9,976 nucleotides of DNA from Lachnospiraceae bacterium (lineage in GTDB: Bacteria > Bacillota_A > Clostridia > Lachnospirales > Lachnospiraceae), in assembly GCA_017652545.1 (NCBI GenBank), contig JAGCAV010000191.1, positions 1 to 9,976 on the forward strand, written 5' to 3'. The translations under genes were made by a program, and so were the position numbers. The notes beneath the pieces were generated by a model. It ran no database searches. It was not told the origin of the DNA and saw nothing but the letters and a program-made list of their open reading frames with translations. Positions 5,160 through 9,976 of the stretch are shown one piece after another (the stretch's first letter is position 1; every line of letters starts with the position of its first letter).

Positions 5160-6689
5160 TCACATACTCTTTACGCGGTCGAACACATCCGTAACGGCTT
5201 TGTCCGGCGCTTTTGTCGCCAGAGAAACGATCACATTCACCACGATCGCGATGATGAAGGCCGGCAGCAGCTCATAGATGTTCCAGGCGCCGCCCAGCGG
5301 ACGGACCCCGAACTTCCAGATAAAGATCATGGCGCCGCCGCAGATCATGCCGGCAAGGGCACCCCATTTATTGGAGCGTCTCCAGAACAGTGCAAGAAGC
5401 ATAACCGGACCGAAAGCAGCACCGAATCCGGCCCAGGCAAAAGAGACGATCCTGAACACGTTGCTGTCGGAATCCCAGGCGAGGATCACGCCGATCACGG
5501 CGATCACGCACAGGCTCAGCCTGGAGATCATCAGCAGCTTCTTCTCGTCGATCTTCATACGGAAAAAGCCGGTCAGAATGTCGTGAGACACGGATGAGGA
5601 TGCAGCCAGCAGCTGCGAATCCGATGTGGACATGGTGCATGCCAGGATACCGGAGAGGACAACACCTGCGATGACGGCAAAAAAGATCCCGTTCCGGCTG
5701 AGCAGATCAGCGATCTTGACGATGATCGTCTCGGAGGCGGAGCCTTCCAGCACCGGTACCGCACCGACCTTGCTCATGGTCAGGCCGGCCATGCCGATGA
5801 ACATGGCAACAAACATGGCGATTACGACCCAGATCGTTGCGATCCTTCTTGACACTTTGATCTTCTCATCATCCCGGATCGCCATGAAACGAAGAAGGAT
5901 ATGAGGCATGCCGAAATAGCCGAGGCCCCAGGCCATTGTGGACAGAATCGTAATAAACCCGTAGGGAGAACCTGTTCCCGAAACCGGATCGTGGGTGGCG
6001 GTAAGGCTGAAATATCCGGGAAGGCTCTTTGCATTATCCATCACCGCGCCAAATCCGCCTGCCGTCTTTGTCGCAAAGCCGAGCACGATGATCAGGGCGA
6101 TCGTCATCACGATGCTCTGGATCAGATCCGTGAAGCTGGCAGCCAGGAAACCGCCCAGCGTCGTATACAGGATGATGACACACGCGCTGATGATCATGGC
6201 CGCGTGATAGTTTGCTCCGAACAGGCTCCCGAAAAGCTTGCCGCAGGCAGCGAATCCCGAGGCAGTGTAGGGAACAAAGAAAATGATGATGATGGCAGCC
6301 GCAACCAGCATCAGGACATGGCTGTCATCGCCGTATCTGTCTGAAAAGAAGGTCGGCAGCGTAATGGAACCCGTGGTCTCGGAATACCTTCTCAGCGGTT
6401 TTGCCACAAACAGCCAGTTCAGGTACGTACCGACCGCAAGGCCGATGATTGTCCAGGTAACATCTGCAAGGCCGGACAGATAGGCGACACCCGGAAGTCC
6501 CATCAGCAGCCAGCTGCTCATATCCGAAGCCTCCGCGCTCATGGCTGTGACAAGAGGTCCCAGCTTCCTTCCGCCAAGGTAAAAATCACCGACTGTCATG
6601 TTTCTTCTGGAAACGACCGCACCGATCGTGACCATCAGACCCAGGTACACGATCATGGCAACCAGAATTCCGATCTGTGCTCCGCTCAT
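5160..6689 (-). CDS. putP: Sodium/proline symporter
   Basis: The 509-residue integral membrane protein of the solute:sodium symporter family (E. coli PutP 502) should have about 13 membrane helices. It imports proline with Na+. The PutP signature SAEASDMSSWLLMGLPG (51-67) includes D56 and S58, matching the Na+/proline-site D55 and S57 of E. coli PutP. LGYFGMPHILLRFMA and ACTMSTSDSQLL are further family blocks. FYLGGRKLGP (36-45) is the usual cytoplasmic loop after helix 1. The ATG (6687-6689) follows AAGGAAAG. A strong promoter (6780-6808) with an internal palindrome lies about 90 nt upstream, and a stable hairpin ends the unit, so it is probably monocistronic, although read-through from the AAA+ gene is possible. 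Another SSS substrate cannot be fully excluded, but the motif match to PutP is close. Confidence 0.93.
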   Translation of the reverse strand: MSGAQIGILVAMIVYLGLMVTIGAVVSRRNMTVGDFYLGGRKLGPLVTAMSAEASDMSSWLLMGLPGVAYLSGLADVTWTIIGLAVGTYLNWLFVAKPLRRYSETTGSITLPTFFSDRYGDDSHVLMLVAAAIIIIFFVPYTASGFAACGKLFGSLFGANYHAAMIISACVIILYTTLGGFLAASFTDLIQSIVMTIALIIVLGFATKTAGGFGAVMDNAKSLPGYFSLTATHDPVSGTGSPYGFITILSTMAWGLGYFGMPHILLRFMAIRDDEKIKVSRRIATIWVVIAMFVAMFIGMAGLTMSKVGAVPVLEGSASETIIVKIADLLSRNGIFFAVIAGVVLSGILACTMSTSDSQLLAASSSVSHDILTGFFRMKIDEKKLLMISRLSLCVIAVIGVILAWDSDSNVFRIVSFAWAGFGAAFGPVMLLALFWRRSNKWGALAGMICGGAMIFIWKFGVRPLGGAWNIYELLPAFIIAIVVNVIVSLATKAPDKAVTDVFDRVKSM

Positions 6690-6742
6690 ATTTCTTTCCT
6701 TTCTTTCCCGCGCCGTTCTTGTAAAAACGCCCGGCGCCGCAT

Positions 6743-6778
6743 TTCTTTATCGCTGTGGCGCTTTATCACAGCAAAGAA
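6743..6778 (-). promoter_or_regulatory. Interrupted inverted repeat at the putP transcription start
   Basis: TTCTTTGCTGTG (6767-6778, read on the minus strand) pairs with CACAGC (6752-6757) and, after a 3-nt bulge, AAAGAA (6743-6748), around a 9-nt loop. It overlaps the predicted start near 6773, so it could be a DNA operator or a hairpin in the early transcript. The structure is seen; the function is inferred. Confidence 0.35.
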
Positions 6779-6779
6779 C

Positions 6780-6808
6780 ACTCTACACGATAATCCCGTG
6801 TATGTCAA
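6780..6808 (-). promoter_or_regulatory. Promoter of putP with an operator-like palindrome in the spacer
   Basis: The minus strand has a perfect -35 TTGACA (6803-6808), 17 bp of spacer and -10 TAGAGT (6780-6785). The spacer contains ACACG-7-CGTGT (6785-6801), an inverted repeat lying between the two boxes. That position is typical for a repressor or a MerR-like regulator. The promoter starts 20 bp after the AAA+ gene stop. Confidence 0.75.
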
Positions 6809-6827
6809 CCCGTTTCCCCTGCTGCTG

Positions 6828-8150
6828 TCAGAAGTCCACACTGATCTCCTGTTCAAGATCCGGATCCTGCTCTCCGCTGATATCCTCCAGGGTGAGCTCC
6901 TCCAGCTGCTCGCGGGTCAGATCCTTCTCTCCGGCCAGCCGGTTCGCCTGGCGGGTGACCGCTTTTTCAAACAGATTGCGGGTATCCCTCGCGTTGGCAA
7001 AATTCGGCTCGTGAAGAGCCGTCTTCTTTTCATAGTAGTCCTTCACATAAGCTTTTGCCTCCTCGCCGACTGTATACCCGTTCTTCTTTGCCGTCAGAAG
7101 GAAGATGTCCAGCAGTTCCTGCGGTGTATAATCCGGGAAAAATACAAACTTGTTGAAGCGTGAGCGAAGGCCGGGGTTTGACTCCAGGAATTCTTCCATC
7201 AGCTGCGTATACCCCGCCACGATCACAATAAACTCGTCCCGCCGGTCCTCCATGGTCTTGAGGATGGTGTCGATCGCTTCCTGTCCGAAATCATTCTCGC
7301 CCTTCTTTGCGGAAAGCGTATACGCTTCATCAACAAAAAGCACGCCGCCCATCGCTTTCTCGATCACCTCAGCCGTCTTGATCGCCGTCTGTCCGATATA
7401 TCCCGCCACCAGTCCGGAGCGGTCCACTTCGATCAGCTGTCCGGTTTTCAGAATGCCCAGTTCCTTATAGACCCTGGCAAGGATGCGGGCCACCGTCGTC
7501 TTACCGGTACCAGGGTTGCCTGAGAACACCAGATGCTTGGAGACATCCGCTTCCTTCATATCCAGTTTCTTCCGCTTCACGTTGATCTTCTGGATGTTGA
7601 TCAGGGAAGTCACTTCCTCTTTCACAGTCGTCAGGCCGATCAGATCGTTCAGCTCTTTCAGGATCTCGTTGATCCGTTCATCCACCGCTTCGTCGGAATA
7701 ATCGATCGCCTGGGCCTCAGCCTCCGGTTCCGGGGCAGCATCCTGCCCGCTTCCGCTGCCGGATACGGCAGGTCCCGTACTGATAGGTCCGTTTCCTGCT
7801 GCCGGCACAGGGTCCGTGCCGGCGCCGCCAGCCACAGGCGGTGTTTTCTCATCGTCCCGGCCGCTTCCTGCGCCGCTGTTCTCTCCGGGCTTTGCGCCGG
7901 TCCCCGGCTTAACTGTCAGCGACGGCATATCCAGCTCAGGTGTCGTACCTTTCTCCACCGCATCCTGCGCTTCCTTCTGTACCCTGAACAGATCCCCCAC
8001 CAGGTTGCTGAGCGTCTTCTGGGTCCTGTTATGAATACCCGCAATCTCATTGGCTTTTGCCGTCTCATTCAGTTTTCCCAGGGCATCGTCGATCATGCCT
8101 GTCAGTTCATTCAGCCGATCCTCTGTTGATTTGATTTTCTTCTCCGACAT
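6828..8150 (-). CDS. CbbX/SpoVK-like AAA+ ATPase
   Basis: The 440-residue protein belongs to the CbbX/CfxQ/SpoVK branch of AAA+ ATPases. An N-terminal helical part (1-68) is followed by a low-complexity linker rich in Gly, Pro, Ala and Ser (about 75-148), then the AAA+ module. The module has IGLTTVKEEV (171-180), Walker A GNPGTGKT (211-218), the pore-type AGYIGQT (249-255), Walker B VLFVDEAY (270-277), sensor-1-like VIVAGYT (308-314), the arginine-finger region GLRSRF (327-332) and the sensor-2 motif FANARDTRNLF (384-394). CbbX remodels Rubisco and SpoVK acts in sporulation; here the client is unknown. An ATG 52 codons upstream is in frame, but AGGAAGG (8160-8166) 9 nt before ATG 8150 marks the true start. 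The gene overlaps the DUF2284 gene by 44 bp, which suggests translational coupling. Confidence 0.92.
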   Translation of the reverse strand: MSEKKIKSTEDRLNELTGMIDDALGKLNETAKANEIAGIHNRTQKTLSNLVGDLFRVQKEAQDAVEKGTTPELDMPSLTVKPGTGAKPGENSGAGSGRDDEKTPPVAGGAGTDPVPAAGNGPISTGPAVSGSGSGQDAAPEPEAEAQAIDYSDEAVDERINEILKELNDLIGLTTVKEEVTSLINIQKINVKRKKLDMKEADVSKHLVFSGNPGTGKTTVARILARVYKELGILKTGQLIEVDRSGLVAGYIGQTAIKTAEVIEKAMGGVLFVDEAYTLSAKKGENDFGQEAIDTILKTMEDRRDEFIVIVAGYTQLMEEFLESNPGLRSRFNKFVFFPDYTPQELLDIFLLTAKKNGYTVGEEAKAYVKDYYEKKTALHEPNFANARDTRNLFEKAVTRQANRLAGEKDLTREQLEELTLEDISGEQDPDLEQEISVDF

Positions 8151-8709
8151 AGTCTGTATCCTTCCTGAAAAACAAAACGCTGAACCAGGTAATTGTCCCC
8201 GCTCCGTTCTGATAGAATAGTCCGCCTTTTTCGGCAAGTTCGGTAACCAGTATACCATAGCTTTCCACACAGGGAAACATGCGGTCCGGATACCTGCAGG
8301 GCCCATGAGGATAGGTACAGTCCGGGCAGATCCCGCAGGATTCGGTAGACAGCGCGATCACATCACCGAAATGGTTCCTGAAAATCCCGACGACCTGCCT
8401 GGTTATTTCCTCATGCTCCATCCGGGTCTTCAGCGCCTGCTCCAGATCGGACGCGTCGGTCTCTTCGGCGATCGTCGAAAAAACAAAACAGTCCGCATAC
8501 CGGGCACACCGGAGCCGGCAGCTTTCCACACTTCCCACCGCCGGAGGACAGGACCAGCTCGTACCGTACCTGGGGCACTCCTGTCTGCACACATCCCTGA
8601 CCCTCTGCAGAAAAGACACCTGATCCGTCTTCAGGAACGCGTATTGCATAATGGGCAGCCCGGTCAGTTCGTCTTCGATCACTCTGATGGTTTCTTCTGT
8701 TACGCTCAT
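8107..8709 (-). CDS. DUF2284 cysteine-rich predicted metal-binding protein
   Basis: The 200-residue soluble protein has eleven cysteines, at 41, 45, 54, 64, 68, 74, 125, 128, 131, 138 and 147. They cluster in two groups: CRQECPRYGTSWSCPPA (41-57) and ESCGICPDCTYPHGPC (124-138). This is the DUF2284 pattern, a family described as metal-binding and possibly holding Fe-S clusters or zinc. No enzymatic function is established. The longer ATG at 8745 was rejected because GGGAG (8717-8721) sits 7 nt before ATG 8709. It lies 71 bp after the AEC permease gene and overlaps the AAA+ gene, so the three probably form one transcript. The family call is strong; the role is unknown. Confidence 0.9.
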   Translation of the reverse strand: MSVTEETIRVIEDELTGLPIMQYAFLKTDQVSFLQRVRDVCRQECPRYGTSWSCPPAVGSVESCRLRCARYADCFVFSTIAEETDASDLEQALKTRMEHEEITRQVVGIFRNHFGDVIALSTESCGICPDCTYPHGPCRYPDRMFPCVESYGILVTELAEKGGLFYQNGAGTITWFSVLFFRKDTDYVGEENQINRGSAE

Positions 8710-8759
8710 GTATAATCTCCCATCCCGCAATGCTTCAGATCCCATCCGCTTCCATCTGC

Positions 8760-8776
8760 CGGTCCGTTCCGGACCG
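8760..8776 (-). other. Intercistronic hairpin without a T tract
   Basis: A 7-bp perfect stem CGGTCCG/CGGACCG with a GAA loop lies 5 nt after the AEC permease stop. No run of T follows, so it is not a canonical terminator. It may stabilise the upstream 3' end or lower expression of the downstream genes. Confidence 0.45.
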
Positions 8777-8780
8777 CCTG

Positions 8781-9698
8781 TCAGATGAAGCGCTCCATCA
8801 GAAAGACAATGAGCGGGATCGTGGCCATGGAAATAACGGTCGAAACCGCAAAGATCTCGGATGTATATTTATAATCGCCTTTATACCGGATGGCGAACAG
8901 GGTTCCGGAAGTGGCTGTCGGACAGGCTGCCGCGATGACATTCACATAACGGATGTCCCTGCTGGCAGGCACGAACTTCATGATCAGCAGAATAACAGCC
9001 GGCATCAGCAGGAGTTTAACCGCGCACACCAGGTACAGCCTCTTCCGCTTCAGGGCGCCGATCAGATCCGATTCCGCGAGGGATATGCCCGCGATCAGCA
9101 TGGAAAGAGGCGTATTCATGGACGCAAGGGTCTCCACTGCCCCTGCTGCGGGGCCGGGCAGGCGAAGCCCGGTGATGAAGAAGACCAGTCCCAGAACGAT
9201 CGCGACCATAGCCGGCGTCACCAGACTTCTGGCGATCTGGGCAGGAGAATTCCTTCCGGTCATCTGCGCAAGTCCGTATGTCCAGAGAAAGATCGTGAAG
9301 ACCACGATATAAGGCGTCAGATAGAGAACGCCTTCGCTCCCCAGGACAGAACTGATCAGCGGAATGCCCATAAATCCGCAGTTTGAAAAAACAATGCAGA
9401 TGCGTTCCAGACCGGCGTTCTTATTTCCTTTCCTTCCTGTAACCAGGTGCGCGATCCCGATGGCGACAACGTGGGCGATCACCGCCAGCAGGCCGGAGAC
9501 CAGAAAGTCCTTCATCCGCTGCGGCGTATACCCGATCATGAAGGAATGAAAGATCATCAGCGGATTGACGACAAAAAGCAGCAGGTTCGACAGACCGGTA
9601 TTACCCTCATGGTTGATCAGTTTTACCTTTGAGACGGCAAAGCCCGCCACAAGGATGACAAACATCTTCAGAACCTGTGCGACAATGATGGAAAACAA
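8781..9698 (-). CDS. AEC-family transporter (auxin efflux carrier/malate permease type)
   Basis: The 305-residue membrane protein should have about ten helices, the length and layout of the AEC (PIN-like) family. Family features are the start FSIIVAQVLKMFVILVAGF, an N-terminal NPLMIFHSF block (45-53), FSNCGFMGIPLISS in helix 4 (about 104-117), the central MNTPLSMLIAGISLA (about 194-208) and ACPTATSGTLFA near the end. Bacterial members export or import carboxylates such as malate, malonate or lactate; the substrate cannot be read from sequence. The start codon is TTG (9696-9698). It is supported by GGAGGT (9706-9711) 7 nt upstream and by the family N-terminus. It heads the operon with DUF2284 and the AAA+ ATPase, under a promoter at 9745-9774. 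Confidence 0.9.
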   Translation of the reverse strand: MFSIIVAQVLKMFVILVAGFAVSKVKLINHEGNTGLSNLLLFVVNPLMIFHSFMIGYTPQRMKDFLVSGLLAVIAHVVAIGIAHLVTGRKGNKNAGLERICIVFSNCGFMGIPLISSVLGSEGVLYLTPYIVVFTIFLWTYGLAQMTGRNSPAQIARSLVTPAMVAIVLGLVFFITGLRLPGPAAGAVETLASMNTPLSMLIAGISLAESDLIGALKRKRLYLVCAVKLLLMPAVILLIMKFVPASRDIRYVNVIAAACPTATSGTLFAIRYKGDYKYTSEIFAVSTVISMATIPLIVFLMERFI

Positions 9699-9705
9699 GC
9701 GATCA

Positions 9706-9711
9706 ACCTCC
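9706..9711 (-). promoter_or_regulatory. Ribosome binding site that supports a TTG start
   Basis: GGAGGT on the minus strand lies 7 nt before TTG 9698. No ATG or GTG is correctly spaced, so this site decides the start of the AEC permease. Confidence 0.8.
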
Positions 9712-9744
9712 GCTCCGACAGAACATTCTACGACAGCGTCCTAC

Positions 9745-9774
9745 AGTATACACCCTGGGTGCCGGGATTGTCAC
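9745..9774 (-). promoter_or_regulatory. Promoter of the AEC-DUF2284-AAA+ operon
   Basis: The minus strand reads GTGACA (9769-9774), 18 bp of spacer, and TATACT (9745-9750), about 47 bp before the TTG start of the permease. Each box has one mismatch to consensus. Confidence 0.6.
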
Positions 9775-9805
9775 TGGTTTTTAGCGAGACTGTCAGCATC
9801 AGGGG

Positions 9806-9973
9806 ACGGGCCGCAGCCCATTGCGTACATGTAAGATCTTTTCTGCCTGCCTCGCGAGTTTCCGGTTGCTATTCCCAGGCATGTGCTCAAAACTATGGCA
9901 GCAGGAGCGGCCGCTGATTTTCGAGAGCGAGACGATTAGGCAGGGAACGCAGCCGGGATCCACGCCTTACGCA
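9806..9973 (-). ncRNA. Candidate large structured RNA (possibly extending past the right edge)
   Basis: No open frame of convincing length occupies 9775-9976, but the stretch holds nested complementary segments. P1 pairs 9968-9973 with 9822-9827 (TGCGTA/TACGCA). After symmetric 7-nt internal loops it continues as GATC/GATC (9957-9960 with 9835-9838). P2 pairs 9938-9944 with 9846-9852 (CCTGCCT/AGGCAGG). P3 pairs 9918-9925 with 9886-9892 (CTC-G-AAAA/TTTTGAG, one bulge). P4 is a 6-bp hairpin (9911-9916 with 9899-9904). A smaller hairpin covers 9862-9879, and GGGC-TGCG-GCCC (9808-9819) closes the 3' side. On the minus strand the unpaired parts are A-rich, as is usual for RNA. The size and layout recall large Clostridial RNAs such as raiA RNA, but I cannot match a consensus, so the family is left open. 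Confidence 0.5.
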
Positions 9974-9976
9974 GAC

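Noticed and set aside
8151..8306. A 52-codon N-terminal extension of the AAA+ protein.
   Set aside because: It lies wholly inside the DUF2284 gene in another frame, has unrelated composition, and a good ribosome binding site marks the internal ATG at 8150.
9771..9884. Tiny minus-strand frames MPGNSNRKLARQAEKI... and MYAMGCGPSPDADSL... in the right-edge region.
   Set aside because: They are 27 and 19 codons long, overlap each other and the operon promoter, have no Shine-Dalgarno site, and lie in the structured RNA candidate. Any conservation would more likely reflect RNA structure.
1..9976. CRISPR array, insertion sequence, integrase, phage or toxin-antitoxin genes.
   Set aside because: No regularly spaced repeats, no terminal inverted repeats with a transposase frame and no such protein families were seen; every long minus-strand frame is accounted for by a housekeeping or transporter family.

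Overview
All genes in this window lie on the minus strand, so transcription runs from right to left. The organism looks like a Gram-positive anaerobe of the class Clostridia, most likely a moderately GC-rich gut member of the Lachnospiraceae or a relative. The reasons are purine-rich Shine-Dalgarno sites before nearly every gene, TTGACA/TATAAT-type promoters, strong intrinsic terminators, a tRNA gene without encoded CCA, and the gene families present (PutP, DUF853, DUF2284, AEC permease, SpoVK/CbbX-type AAA+). The lineage is inferred from style and gene content, not from a marker gene.

In the direction of transcription, the right edge (about 9800-9976) holds no convincing protein gene. It contains a set of nested complementary segments that looks like a large structured RNA. 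Next is a probable three-gene operon: an AEC-family permease with a TTG start (8781-9698), a cysteine-rich DUF2284 protein (8107-8709) and a CbbX/SpoVK-like AAA+ ATPase (6828-8150). The last two overlap by 44 bp. A TTGACA-17-TAGAGT promoter then drives putP, a sodium/proline symporter (5160-6689), which ends before a very stable GC hairpin. An atypical thymidylate synthase-fold protein (4211-4993), endonuclease III nth (3527-4159) and a HerA-like DUF853 ATPase (1859-3445) follow as a loose cluster.

A terminator then precedes a tRNA-Val(CAC) gene that has its own promoter and its own very good terminator. Only 24 bp further on starts a membrane-anchored DUF218 (SanA/YdcF-like) protein (818-1564). 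Last comes glyA (serine hydroxymethyltransferase), with a near-consensus promoter and a roughly 110-nt structured leader; its 3' part runs off the left edge.

Most of this is ordinary housekeeping chromosome: one-carbon and nucleotide metabolism (glyA, thymidylate synthase-like), base excision repair (nth), proline uptake and a tRNA. No insertion sequence, phage gene, CRISPR array or toxin-antitoxin pair is visible. The least explained parts are the putative structured RNA at the right edge, the divergent thymidylate synthase-like protein, and the AEC-DUF2284-AAA+ operon, whose joint function I cannot name.
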